DNA of 64,000 nt from Cryobacterium tepidiphilum (GTDB lineage Bacteria > Actinomycetota > Actinomycetes > Actinomycetales > Microbacteriaceae): positions 151,218 to 215,217 of the forward strand of contig NZ_RDSR01000002.1 in assembly GCF_003716325.1 (NCBI RefSeq), written 5' to 3'. This document shows, in pieces, positions 8,666-17,852 of the stretch. The notes below the pieces were generated by a model that saw nothing but the letters and a program-made list of their open reading frames with translations, had not been told where the DNA came from and did no database searches. Position numbers and translations under genes: made by a program. Each line of letters begins with the position of its first letter. Positions within the stretch are counted from its first letter, which is position 1.

Positions 8666-9741
8666 CCACTGGCACCACGAGCGCGGGCATCGTGAGTGCC
8701 GAGTCCCTGGTCGGGCTCGGCACCGAGGTGCTCGTCGCGCTCGGGGTGCCGGAGCCCGACGCCCGCCTCGTCAGCGACAGCCTCGTGACCGCCGACCTCT
8801 GGGGGCACGCATCCCACGGCATGCTCCGCCTCGGCTGGTACGCAGCCCGACTCCGGAGCGGCGTCATGAACCCGGTCACCCAGACCGCGACCGTGCTCGA
8901 CCTGGGCGCACTCGCGGTGCTCGACGGCCGTGACGGCATCGGCCAGGTCATCACCGACCAGGCGTGCACGGATGCGACGCGCCGGGCCCGCGAACACGGC
9001 GTCGGGGTCGTGGCGGTGCGGAACAGCAACCACTTCGGCACGGCCGCGTACTGGACCAGGCGCATGGCCGAGGCCGGCTTCGTCGGGATTCTCACCACGA
9101 ACGGCAGCCCCGCGATGGCCCCGTGGGGAGGAACCGAGAAGACCGTCGGCGCGAACCCGTGGTCCATCGCCACTCCGGGCGGCAGCCATCCACCGGTCGT
9201 GCTCGACATCGCGAACACGGCGGTCGCCCGCGGCAAGATCTACGCGGCCCTCCAGCGCGGCGAGGAGATCCCCGTCGGCTGGGCGATCGACCGGGACGGC
9301 CGGCCGACGACCGACCCCAGCGCGGCGATCGACGGCATCCTGCTCCCCGTCGGGGGCCACAAGGGCTACGGCATCTCGTTCATGATGGACGTGCTGTCGG
9401 GTGTGCTCACCGGCAGCTCCTACGCAACGGATGTCGTCGGCCCGTACGTGCCCGACCAGCCCAGCGGCTGCGGCCACCTCGTCATCGCGCTCGACATCGA
9501 CGCCATGCTGGGCGCCGAGCTGTTCGCCGCCCGCATCGACGACCTCATCGAATCCACCAAGGCGGTGCCGCTCGCGGCCGGCGCGACCGAGATCTTCTAC
9601 CCCGGCGAACCGGAGAGCCGGGCCGAGGCCGCCGGACGCCGAAGCGGCGTGAGCCTGCCCGCGAAGACCATCGACGAACTGCGCGCCCTCGCCGCGGACT
9701 GCGGTGTGACCTTCAACCTGCACCCGACGGATGGCCGCTGA
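8662..9741 (+). CDS. Ldh2-type malate/lactate/ureidoglycolate dehydrogenase family oxidoreductase
   Basis: 359 residues of the Ldh2 (malate/L-lactate/sulfolactate/ureidoglycolate) NAD(P)-dependent family. Typical segments are ADLWGHASHGMLRLGWY with the catalytic His, VRNSNHFGTAAYWTRRMAEAG, and GGHKGYGISFMMDVLSGVLTG. Such enzymes interconvert 2-hydroxy and 2-oxo acids. The GTG start overlaps the previous stop by 4 bp, and the next gene begins immediately after its TGA, so it is in the same operon. The exact hydroxy acid is unknown. Confidence 0.87.
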   Translation: MTTGTTSAGIVSAESLVGLGTEVLVALGVPEPDARLVSDSLVTADLWGHASHGMLRLGWYAARLRSGVMNPVTQTATVLDLGALAVLDGRDGIGQVITDQACTDATRRAREHGVGVVAVRNSNHFGTAAYWTRRMAEAGFVGILTTNGSPAMAPWGGTEKTVGANPWSIATPGGSHPPVVLDIANTAVARGKIYAALQRGEEIPVGWAIDRDGRPTTDPSAAIDGILLPVGGHKGYGISFMMDVLSGVLTGSSYATDVVGPYVPDQPSGCGHLVIALDIDAMLGAELFAARIDDLIESTKAVPLAAGATEIFYPGEPESRAEAAGRRSGVSLPAKTIDELRALAADCGVTFNLHPTDGR

Positions 9742-10083
9742 GTGTTCACCGTCATCGTCACGCTCGACGTCATCCCCGACCGCATCGACGAGTTCCTCGA
9801 CGGGCTGCACCGGAACGCCCGGGCGACCCTCGCCGACGAGCCGGGCTGCCTCCGGTTCGACGTCCACCGCGTCGCCGACGCGCCCGGCCGCTTCATGCTC
9901 TACGAGCTGTACGCCTCCGAGCGCGCCTTCTACGACGAGCACCGGGCGGCGCCGCACTATGCCGCCTGGCGTGCCGTCGCCGATCGGTGCGTCGTGCCCG
10001 GCAGCCACGTCAACACCTTCGCCACACCGGCCTTCCCGGAGGACATCCCGGAGAACGCCCCGAGAACGGACGGCAATGCCTGA
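9742..10083 (+). CDS. Antibiotic biosynthesis monooxygenase (ABM) domain protein, YgiN-like
   Basis: A small 113-residue ferredoxin-like fold protein with the typical ABM order: FTVIVTLDVIPDRIDEF, ARATLADEPGCLRFDVHR, RFMLYELYASERAFYDEH, then a short tail. ABM proteins are small dimers with varied roles, including quinol monooxygenase (YgiN), Lsr aldolase/thiolase (LsrG) and heme degradation. In a catabolic operon a role in turning over a reactive keto intermediate is possible but unproven. It starts with GTG right after the preceding stop and overlaps the aconitase start by 8 bp. Confidence 0.82.
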   Translation: MFTVIVTLDVIPDRIDEFLDGLHRNARATLADEPGCLRFDVHRVADAPGRFMLYELYASERAFYDEHRAAPHYAAWRAVADRCVVPGSHVNTFATPAFPEDIPENAPRTDGNA

Positions 10084-12772
10084 CCTGCACCACCTGACAG
10101 CGGCATCCGCTCCCCTCGACAGCTTCGGGACCATCGGCACCCTCGCCGTCGACGGCCGCACGTATCGCCTCGCCCGCCTGGCGGGCGTCGCCCCCGACCG
10201 GCTGCCGTACACGATCCGCATCCTGCTCGAGAACCTGCTGCGCAACGAAGACGGCGTCACCGTCGACCGGGCACAGATCGAGGCCCTGCTCGACTGGGGC
10301 TCGCCCGAGGCCTTCGCCACGCCGATCGCCCTCACCCCCGGCCGCGCCTTCCTGCACGACACGAACGGCGTGCCCGCCCTGGCGGACCTCGCCTCGATGC
10401 GCGACGCGATGCGTGCGATCGGCGGCGATCCCGCCGACGTGAACCCGCGCATCCGCTCGGAGCTCGTCATCGACCACTCGGTCGTCGCCGACTTCTTCGG
10501 CTCCGCGGACGCCGCCGAACGCAACGGCCGGATCGAATACGAGCGCAACGCCGAACGCTACCGCTTTCTCCGCTGGGGCCAGCAGTCGCTGCGGAACTTC
10601 CAGGTCGTGCCACCGGGCACCGGCATCATGCACCAGGTGAACGTCGAATACCTCGCCCACGTGATCGACGCCGACAACGGATGGCTGCGCCCCGACGTGT
10701 GCCTCGGCACCGACTCGCACACCACCATGGTCAACGGCCTCGGCGTGCTGGGCTGGGGCATCGGCGGCATCGAGGCGGAAGCGGCCATGCTGGGCGAGAC
10801 CGTCGACATGCTCATTCCGCGCGTCGTCGGGTTCCGCCTCACCGGGACCCTTCCCGAGGGGGCGACCGCGACCGACCTGGTGCTCACCATCACCGAGCTG
10901 CTGCGTGCGCACGGGGTGGTCGGCGCGTTCGTCGAGTTCCACGGCGACGGCGTCGGCCGGGTGAGCGTTCCCGACCGGCTGACCATCGCCAACATGAGCC
11001 CCGAGTTCGGCTCGACCTGCGCGTACTTTCCCATCGACGACGAGACACTGCGGTACCTGCGCTTCACGGGCCGGAGCGCGGAGCAGGTCGCGATCGTCGA
11101 GGCGTACGCCCGCGAGCAGGGACTCTGGCACCGGCCGGAGCACGCGGCGGACTACACCGAGCGGATCGAGCTGGACCTCGCGACCGTGCGCCCGTCGCTC
11201 GCGGGACCGCGCCGCCCGCAGGACCGCGTGCCGCTGGCCGACGCGAAGCCCAGGTTCGCGGCCGAGCTCGTGTCGGCGCTGGGAGCGGGCGCCGACCCGG
11301 CGTTCGTCGTGCCGGTCACCCTCGACGGTGACCGGCACGAGTTGGGCCATGGTGCCGTCGCCATCGCGGCCATCACCTCCTGCACCAACACCTCGAACCC
11401 CTCGGTCATGGTCGCCGCCGGCCTGCTCGCACGCAACGCCGCCCGCCTCGGGCTCCGCAGCAAGCCTTGGGTCAAGACCACGCTGTCGCCGGGCTCCCGG
11501 GTCGTCACCGACTACCTCGACACGGCTGGGCTGACCGCGCCGCTCGAGCAGCTCGGGTTCCACCTCGCCGGATACGGGTGCATGACCTGCATCGGCGCCT
11601 CGGGCCCGCTCATCCCCGAGGTCGAGGAGGCCGTGCGCGAGCACGGCCTGAGCGTGGTCTCGGTGCTCTCCGGCAACCGCAACTTCGACGGCAGGATCAA
11701 TCCCGACGCGCGGATGAACTACCTCGCGTCGCCGCCGCTCGTCGTCGCCTACGCGGTCGCCGGCACCATGGACATCGACCTGTACGCCGATCCGCTGGGG
11801 CAGGCGCGCGACGGCAGCGACGTGTACCTCCGCGACCTCTGGCCGTCGTCCGGCGAGATCAGCGAGGTGATCGAGTCGTGCCTCGGGCCGGAGATGTTCG
11901 AGCGCACCTACCGCGACGTCTTCACCGGCGACGACCGGTGGCGGTCCATCGACGCCCCCTCGGGCGCCACCTTCGAGTGGGACGAGGACAGCACCTATCT
12001 CCGCCGGCCGCCCTACTTCGACGGCATGGGCGTCGAGCCGGAACCCGTGACCGATATCGAGGGCGCGCGCGTTCTCGTCTACCTCGGCGACACCGTGACC
12101 ACCGACCATGTCTCACCCGCCGGCGCCATCCCCGCCGCATCCGTCGCGGGCGAGTACCTCGCGGCGCGCGGGGTGGAGCGGTTCCAGCTGAACACCTACG
12201 CCTCCCGGCGCGGCAACCACGAGGTCATGATGCGGGGCACGTTCGCCAACGTGCGGCTGCAGAACCGCCTGGTGCCGGGCGTGGAGGGCGGGTACACCCT
12301 CGACTTCGCCGCGGACGGCGAGATGACGAGCATTTACGACGCGGCGATGGCGTCCCGCGCCGCCGGCACCCCGCTCGTCGTCCTCGGCGGCCAGCTCTAC
12401 GGCAGCGGGTCGTCGCGCGACTGGGCGGCGAAAGGACCGGCCCTCCTCGGGGTGCGGGCCGTCATCGCGCAGTCGTTCGAACGCATCCACCGCTCCAACC
12501 TCATCGGCATGGGCGTGCTGCCGCTGGAATTCCTCCCCGGCGAGGGCGCGGAGAGCCTCGGCCTCACCGGCAGCGAGGTGTTCCACATCCGCGGTCTCGG
12601 CGGGATCGGCCACGACACTCAGCGGCCAACGGCGACCGTCGCGGCGGGCGGCACCGAGTTCACCGTCACCGTTCGGCTCGACACGCCCCGGGAACGCGAG
12701 ATCTACCGCCACGGTGGCATCATGAAGTTCGTGCTCCGTCGACTGCAACACCAGGCCGCGGCGACCAGGTGA
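10076..12772 (+). CDS. acnA: Aconitate hydratase A
   Basis: This 898-residue protein has the full AcnA layout. The 4Fe-4S cluster ligands are the cysteine in AITSCTNTSNPSVM (about residue 435) and the pair in GYGCMTCIGASGPL (about residue 500). The C-terminal swivel domain includes LGGQLYGSGSSRDWAAKG. It hydrates and isomerises citrate and, in propionate metabolism, can rehydrate 2-methyl-cis-aconitate after PrpD. It sits upstream of prpD and prpC in the same direction, with an MFS gene and a two-component system between. A second housekeeping aconitase is likely elsewhere in the genome. Confidence 0.94.
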   Translation: MPDLHHLTAASAPLDSFGTIGTLAVDGRTYRLARLAGVAPDRLPYTIRILLENLLRNEDGVTVDRAQIEALLDWGSPEAFATPIALTPGRAFLHDTNGVPALADLASMRDAMRAIGGDPADVNPRIRSELVIDHSVVADFFGSADAAERNGRIEYERNAERYRFLRWGQQSLRNFQVVPPGTGIMHQVNVEYLAHVIDADNGWLRPDVCLGTDSHTTMVNGLGVLGWGIGGIEAEAAMLGETVDMLIPRVVGFRLTGTLPEGATATDLVLTITELLRAHGVVGAFVEFHGDGVGRVSVPDRLTIANMSPEFGSTCAYFPIDDETLRYLRFTGRSAEQVAIVEAYAREQGLWHRPEHAADYTERIELDLATVRPSLAGPRRPQDRVPLADAKPRFAAELVSALGAGADPAFVVPVTLDGDRHELGHGAVAIAAITSCTNTSNPSVMVAAGLLARNAARLGLRSKPWVKTTLSPGSRVVTDYLDTAGLTAPLEQLGFHLAGYGCMTCIGASGPLIPEVEEAVREHGLSVVSVLSGNRNFDGRINPDARMNYLASPPLVVAYAVAGTMDIDLYADPLGQARDGSDVYLRDLWPSSGEISEVIESCLGPEMFERTYRDVFTGDDRWRSIDAPSGATFEWDEDSTYLRRPPYFDGMGVEPEPVTDIEGARVLVYLGDTVTTDHVSPAGAIPAASVAGEYLAARGVERFQLNTYASRRGNHEVMMRGTFANVRLQNRLVPGVEGGYTLDFAADGEMTSIYDAAMASRAAGTPLVVLGGQLYGSGSSRDWAAKGPALLGVRAVIAQSFERIHRSNLIGMGVLPLEFLPGEGAESLGLTGSEVFHIRGLGGIGHDTQRPTATVAAGGTEFTVTVRLDTPREREIYRHGGIMKFVLRRLQHQAAATR

Positions 12773-13956
12773 GCCCCGGGGGCCGGCGGGCGATCACCCT
12801 GGTTCTCGGGCACGCTGTCCTGATCCAGGCCATCACCTTCGCCATGCGGCCGACCCTGTCGTACGCGGTGCTCGCCACCGGCGGTGAGGCGGCGCTGCTC
12901 GGCGTCGTCTCGGCGGCGTTCGCGGTCCCCGCCCTCATCCTCGCGCTGCCGGTCGGGCACGCCACCGACCGCATCGGCGAACGCACCTCGATGGTCATCG
13001 GCGGCGGATGCCTCGTGGTGGCCGCCCTGCTCGCCGCCTTCGCCCGTGGTTCACTGGTGGCCCTGTTCGCGGCCACCGTGCTCCTCGGCATCGGCCACCT
13101 GTTCTCGGTCGTGGGCGAACAGTCCATCATGGCCAGCAGCACCGGACGCGGGAGCTTCGACTCCCGCTTCGGCCTGTACACGTTCGCGGGGTCGCTCGGC
13201 CAGACTCTCGGCCCCCTGCTGCTCGCCCTGCCCGGCGGCACGGCCGCGACGCCGCCCCTCGACCTCATCTTCTTCGCGTGCGCGGTCATCGCCGCCGTGA
13301 TCCTCGTCGTGTCCGTCATGGTGCGCAGCTCCGAGCGATTGGCCGGCGGCGCCCGCCCGGGCATGCTCGCCACGGCCCGGGGCCTGCTTCGCACCCGCGG
13401 TCTTCCCCGCGCGCTCCTCGCCAGCAGCATCGTGCTGGCATCCGTCGACCTGTTCATCGCTTACCTGCCCGCCCTCGGTCATGAGCGGGCCATGGCGGCG
13501 GCGGTGGTCAGTGCCATGCTCGTAGCGCGGTCGATGTTCTCGATGTTCTCGCGGCTCTTCCTCGGCCGGATGGTGCGACTCCTCGGCCGCAAGGTGCTCA
13601 TGGTGTGGACCATCGCCGCGTCGGCCGTGGCGCTCGGCGCCCTCGCGCTCCCGCTTCCCGTCGCCTGGCTGCTCGTGCTCTCGGCCGTGTACGGGTTCGC
13701 GATCGGCACCTGCCAGCCGATCACGATGTCGTGGATCTCGGAGCTCGCGCCGCCGGGAACACGCGGGCTGGCGATGTCGCTCCGGCTGGCGTCGAACCGG
13801 CTGGGCCAGACCGCGCTGCCGGCGGCCCTCGGTGTCTTCGCCTCGGCGACGGGCGCGGCCGGGGTCCTGGTGGCCTCCGCGGTCGTGCTCGTGGGCGCGG
13901 CCTGGTCGAGCGCGGCGGTGGGCAATTCTGAAGGTGTCAGCGGTGCGGCAGAATAG
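12769..13956 (+). CDS. Major facilitator superfamily transporter
   Basis: About 395 residues and twelve predicted membrane segments. The loop 2-3 motif is partly kept in PVGHATDRIGERTSMVIGG, and the second half repeats it in SRLFLGRMVRLLGRKVLMV. The GTG start at 12769 overlaps the aconitase stop by 4 bp, indicating coupled translation. Position next to aconitase and a citrate-type sensor suggests uptake or export of an organic acid, but the family is too broad to assign a substrate. Confidence 0.87.
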   Translation: MSPGGRRAITLVLGHAVLIQAITFAMRPTLSYAVLATGGEAALLGVVSAAFAVPALILALPVGHATDRIGERTSMVIGGGCLVVAALLAAFARGSLVALFAATVLLGIGHLFSVVGEQSIMASSTGRGSFDSRFGLYTFAGSLGQTLGPLLLALPGGTAATPPLDLIFFACAVIAAVILVVSVMVRSSERLAGGARPGMLATARGLLRTRGLPRALLASSIVLASVDLFIAYLPALGHERAMAAAVVSAMLVARSMFSMFSRLFLGRMVRLLGRKVLMVWTIAASAVALGALALPLPVAWLLVLSAVYGFAIGTCQPITMSWISELAPPGTRGLAMSLRLASNRLGQTALPAALGVFASATGAAGVLVASAVVLVGAAWSSAAVGNSEGVSGAAE

Positions 13957-13960
13957 GCCT

Positions 13961-15586
13961 GTGGGCCGGTCGATGTCGTTACGGGTACAGCTGTTGCTGC
14001 TGCAACTCGCGATCGTGCTCGTGACCGTGCTCGGCACCGGCATCGTCGCCAGCGCGCTGCAGGAGCAGCAGCTCCGCGACGCGTACCGCGACCGGATGAT
14101 CGGGGTCGCCCAGTCGGCCGCCTCCCTGCCCGCCATCGTCGACGCCTTCGACGACGCCGACCCGAGCGCCACCATCCAGCCCATCGCGGAACTGCTGCGG
14201 AAGGCGTCGGACGTCACCTACGTGGTCGTGACGAATGCCGAGGGCATCCGCTATTCGCACCCCGACCCCGACCGCATCGGCGAGCACGTCTCCACCGACC
14301 CGTCGCTGCCTTTGTCGGGCAAGACCTACGTGGGGACGCAGACCGGAACCCTGGGTGCGTCGTGGCGGGTGAAGGTGCCCATCTTCAACCACGGGGGCGC
14401 CGTGATGGGGCTCGTCTCCGTCGGCATCCTCGAGTCCGACCTACGCAGCGACTACCTCGGAAACTCCACCCTGCTCTTCCTCACCATCGCCATCGCGGCC
14501 GTGCTGGGCGTCATCGGCGCGGCCGGGGTGACCTCGCTGATCCGGCGGCGCATCTACGGGCTGGAGCCCGAGCAGATCGCCGGGCTGCTCGAAGAGCGCG
14601 AGGCGATCCTGCACGGCGTGCGCGAAGGCGTCGTTGCCGTCGACGACCGCGGTCACGTGACGCTCATCAACGACGCGGCGGCCCGGCTGTTGGGCATGGA
14701 CGACAGCGCCGGCCTCATCGGCCGCCCGGCCGCCGAGGTGCTCGATGCCGACCTCGTGCAGGTGCTGGCCGACGTCGAGGCCGAACAACGCCTGGTGCTC
14801 TCCGGGGAGCGGGTGCTCGTGGTGCGCCGGGACAGCGCGGAGATCGACGGCAGCACGATCGGGGCGATCCTGATCCTCCGCGACAACACGGAACTGCACA
14901 CGCTGCTGCGCGACCTCGACGGCGCCCAGGGCCTGGCCGACGGCCTGCGCTCGCAGGCGCACGGTTTCGCGAACAAGCTGCACGTGATCTCGGGACTGCT
15001 CGAGCTCGGGCACGTCGACGAGGCCGTCGCCTTCATCGCCCACGAGGGAAGCGGGGGGACCCTCGCCGACGTCACCGGTTCGACCGGTATCCGCGACCTC
15101 GAGGTCGGCGCACTGCTGCTCGTGAAACAGGCGCACGCCAAGGAACTCGGCATCATCGTGTCGATCGATCCCGAATCCCAGCTTCCGGCGCTCGGCACCG
15201 ACCCGGTGTCGGAACGACTGCGCGACGACCTGCTGACCGTCCTCGGCAACCTCCTCGACAACTCCGTGGAGGCCTGCGCGTACGGCGGGCACGTGTCCGT
15301 GTCGGTTGCGGAGGCCACGGCGCCGGCGGGCGGCAGCGAGGTGACGGTGACGGTGGAGGACGACGGCGTCGGAATCCCCGCGGAACTCCGCGACCGCGTC
15401 TTCACCGCCGGCTTCTCCTCGAAGGCCACCCTTCCCGGGCAGCTGTCGACCGGGCGGGGGATCGGCCTCACCCTGGTCAAGCGCATTGCGCAGCGGCACG
15501 GCGGCAGCGTGGAGATCGACAGTGACCGGAACGCGGGCAACGGCGCGCGCATCGTGGTGAGGGTGCCCGCCGGGAGGCAGCTGTGA
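13961..15586 (+). CDS. Sensor histidine kinase, CitA/DcuS type
   Basis: About 541 residues. Two membrane segments (near residues 9-32 and 165-190) flank a periplasmic-type Cache domain, with YRDRMIGVAQSAASLPAIVDAF at its start. A PAS domain follows, then the phosphorylated His in LRSQAHGFANKLHVISGLLEL and ATPase motifs NLLDNSVEA, DDGVGIP and GRGIGLTLVKRI. Relatives sense citrate or C4-dicarboxylates. There is no clear Shine-Dalgarno. A CAGAAT 6 nt before GTG 13961, with TTCTGA 17 bp upstream of it, hints at leaderless expression. ATG 13973 is the alternative start. Confidence 0.88.
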   Translation: MGRSMSLRVQLLLLQLAIVLVTVLGTGIVASALQEQQLRDAYRDRMIGVAQSAASLPAIVDAFDDADPSATIQPIAELLRKASDVTYVVVTNAEGIRYSHPDPDRIGEHVSTDPSLPLSGKTYVGTQTGTLGASWRVKVPIFNHGGAVMGLVSVGILESDLRSDYLGNSTLLFLTIAIAAVLGVIGAAGVTSLIRRRIYGLEPEQIAGLLEEREAILHGVREGVVAVDDRGHVTLINDAAARLLGMDDSAGLIGRPAAEVLDADLVQVLADVEAEQRLVLSGERVLVVRRDSAEIDGSTIGAILILRDNTELHTLLRDLDGAQGLADGLRSQAHGFANKLHVISGLLELGHVDEAVAFIAHEGSGGTLADVTGSTGIRDLEVGALLLVKQAHAKELGIIVSIDPESQLPALGTDPVSERLRDDLLTVLGNLLDNSVEACAYGGHVSVSVAEATAPAGGSEVTVTVEDDGVGIPAELRDRVFTAGFSSKATLPGQLSTGRGIGLTLVKRIAQRHGGSVEIDSDRNAGNGARIVVRVPAGRQL

Positions 15587-16272
15587 CCGGCCGGCTGAGG
15601 GCGCTGATCGTCGACGATGACGTTGCGGTGGCCCGCATCCACCAGCGGTTCGTGGCCGAGCACCCGAGCTTCACGGTCGTCGGCGTCGCGCACAGCGGGG
15701 CATCCGCTTTGGAACAGATCGAACGGCTGAAACCCGACGTCGTGCTGCTCGACGTGTACCTGCCCGACTTCTCCGGCCTCGAAGTGCTCAGCCGCATGCG
15801 CCTCGAGCATGGCCGGCATGTGGAGGTCATCGCGGTGACCGCCGCCCGCGATCTCACGAGCGTGCGCGAGGCCCGCGCCAACGGCGTGCGCCACTACCTC
15901 GTGAAGCCGTTCACGGCGACGTCGCTGCGGGAGCGGCTCGACGAGGTGGAACGCCACCACGCGACGCTACGGCGCACGGCCCGGGGCGAGCCCCTCGACC
16001 AGCGCACCGTGGACCAGATCATCGCCAGCACCGCCACCACGCCGTCGCTGCCGCCGAAGGGGCTCTCCCAGCCCACCCTCGAGCGCGTCGCGACGGTGCT
16101 GCGGGAGGCGGGGGCCGATCTTTCGGCCAGCGAGATCGCCGAACGCATCGGCATGTCGAGGGTGGGCGCCCGCCGCTACCTCGAGCACCTCGTGGGCCGG
16201 GGCCTCGCATCGGTCGAACCGCGGTACGGCGCCACCGGGCGCCCCGAGAACCGCTATCGCGTCGCGCCCTGA
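15583..16272 (+). CDS. Response regulator, CitB/DcuR family
   Basis: 229 residues. The receiver domain has acidic residues DDD at 11-13, phosphoacceptor Asp in VVLLDVYLP, and the conserved Lys in HYLVKPF. A C-terminal helix-turn-helix (LSASEIAERIGMSRVGARRYLEHLV) matches the CitB/DcuR group. The GTG start overlaps the kinase stop by 4 bp. The pair probably switches on the flanking carboxylate genes in response to an external tri- or dicarboxylate. Confidence 0.9.
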   Translation: MTGRLRALIVDDDVAVARIHQRFVAEHPSFTVVGVAHSGASALEQIERLKPDVVLLDVYLPDFSGLEVLSRMRLEHGRHVEVIAVTAARDLTSVREARANGVRHYLVKPFTATSLRERLDEVERHHATLRRTARGEPLDQRTVDQIIASTATTPSLPPKGLSQPTLERVATVLREAGADLSASEIAERIGMSRVGARRYLEHLVGRGLASVEPRYGATGRPENRYRVAP

Positions 16273-16280
16273 CCGTCGCA

Positions 16281-16319
16281 TTCACAAATCACGGCCGGAG
16301 CCGATAGGTTGCGTATGTG
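16281..16319 (+). promoter_or_regulatory. Probable leaderless promoter of prpD
   Basis: TTCACA at 16281-16286, 18 bp, TAGGTT at 16305-16310, then 6 nt to the GTG at 16317. No purine-rich ribosome binding site is present at normal distance. The spacing places the transcript start at the GTG itself, as in leaderless actinobacterial mRNAs. Confidence 0.55.
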
Positions 16320-17852
16320 AAGCTCCATGATGTGCGCGTGCACCGCAGCGACGAAAACCTCTCCCGTGAGAACCAGCTGGCCTGGAAACTGGCGGAGGTG
16401 GCCGGTGATCCGGTGGAGGTCGGATCCGATGTCACCGAGATGATCATCAACCGGGTCATCGACAACGCATCGGTGGCCGCAGCCTCCCTGACGCGTGGCC
16501 CGGTCGTCTCTGCCCGGGCGCAGGCCCTCTCGCACCCGCGGTCGACCGGGGGCGACGGCGCCAACGTCTTCGGCATCGACCCCGCCATCCGCGTCTCGCC
16601 GGAGTGGGCGGCGTGGGCCAACGGCGTCGCCGTGCGGGAGCTCGACTACCACGACACCTTCCTCGCCGCCGAGTACTCGCACCCGGGCGACAACATCCCG
16701 CCGATCACGGCGGTGGCGCAGCACCTCGCCGCCGAGCGCGGGCTCACCGGGCGCGATCTCGTGCGCGGCATCGCCACCGGGTATGAGGTGCAGATCGACC
16801 TCGTCACCGCGATCAGCCTCCACCGGCACAAGATCGACCATGTCGCCCACCTCGGCCCCTCCGCGGCGGCCGGCATAGGCACCCTCCTCGGCCTCGACAC
16901 CGAGACCATCTTCCAGTCCATCGGGCAGGCCCTGCACACCACCACGGCCACCCGCCAGTCCCGCAAGGGCGAGATCTCCAGCTGGAAGGCGCACGCGCCG
17001 GCCTTCGCCGGCAAGATGGCGGTGGAGGCCGTGGACCGGGCGATGCGCGGGCAGACCAGTCCCACGCCCATCTACGAGGGCGAGGACGGGGTCATCGCCT
17101 GGCTGCTGGACGGCCCGCAAGGCGCGTACGAGGTGCCGCTGCCGGAGCGCGGGGAGGCCAAGCGGGCGATCCTGGACAGCTACACGAAGGAGCACTCCGC
17201 GGAGTACCAGGCGCAGGCGTGGATCGACCTCGCCCGGAAGCTGGGCCGCGAGCACCCGGAGCTCCTCGAGGCCGGCGCGATCGCATCCGTTGTCATCCAC
17301 ACCTCGCACCACACCCACTACGTCATCGGTTCCGGGGCGAACGACCCGCAGAAGTACGACCCGACGGCGTCGCGGGAGACGCTCGACCACTCCATTCCCT
17401 ACATCTTCACGGTGGCGCTGCAGGACGGCGCCTGGGACCACCAGGCTTCGTACGCGCCGGAGCGGGCCGCCCGGCCCGACACCGTGGCGCTCTGGCGGTC
17501 GATCACGACCGTCGAGGACCCGGAGTGGACCCGCCGATACCACTCGCTCGACATGAGCGAGAAGGCGTTCGGCGGGCGCGTGGTCATCACGCTCACCGAC
17601 GGCCGCACCGTGACCGATGAGATTGCCGTGGCCGACGCGCATCCGCTGGGCGCCAGGCCCTTCGCGCGGGAGCAGTACATCGACAAGTTCCGCCGGCTGG
17701 CCGGCGAGGTGCTGGAGCCCGACGAGATCGAGCGCTTCCTGGAGCTGGCCCAGCGCCTGCCGGAGCTCGGCTCCCACGAGCTCGGCGCCCTGACGATCGA
17801 CGCCCGGCCGGACCTGCTGCGGTCCGTACCCCTTCCGAAAGGACTGTTCTGA
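16317..17852 (+). CDS. prpD: 2-methylcitrate dehydratase (MmgE/PrpD family)
   Basis: 511 residues of the MmgE/PrpD family, close to the usual PrpD length. Typical segments are [63 protein letters not shown] and [13 protein letters not shown]. PrpD removes water from 2-methylcitrate to give 2-methyl-cis-aconitate in the methylcitrate cycle. The gene begins with a GTG that is probably leaderless, and its last base overlaps the start of prpC. The AcnA encoded upstream could do the next hydration. The lyase gene prpB is not nearby. Confidence 0.92.
   Translation: MKLHDVRVHRSDENLSRENQLAWKLAEVAGDPVEVGSDVTEMIINRVIDNASVAAASLTRGPVVSARAQALSHPRSTGGDGANVFGIDPAIRVSPEWAAWANGVAVRELDYHDTFLAAEYSHPGDNIPPITAVAQHLAAERGLTGRDLVRGIATGYEVQIDLVTAISLHRHKIDHVAHLGPSAAAGIGTLLGLDTETIFQSIGQALHTTTATRQSRKGEISSWKAHAPAFAGKMAVEAVDRAMRGQTSPTPIYEGEDGVIAWLLDGPQGAYEVPLPERGEAKRAILDSYTKEHSAEYQAQAWIDLARKLGREHPELLEAGAIASVVIHTSHHTHYVIGSGANDPQKYDPTASRETLDHSIPYIFTVALQDGAWDHQASYAPERAARPDTVALWRSITTVEDPEWTRRYHSLDMSEKAFGGRVVITLTDGRTVTDEIAVADAHPLGARPFAREQYIDKFRRLAGEVLEPDEIERFLELAQRLPELGSHELGALTIDARPDLLRSVPLPKGLF

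Noticed and set aside
8404..12109. Long minus-strand open frames opposite the Ldh2-type, ABM and aconitase genes
   Set aside because: They are shadow frames with biased composition. The plus-strand genes have full family motifs and coupled starts.
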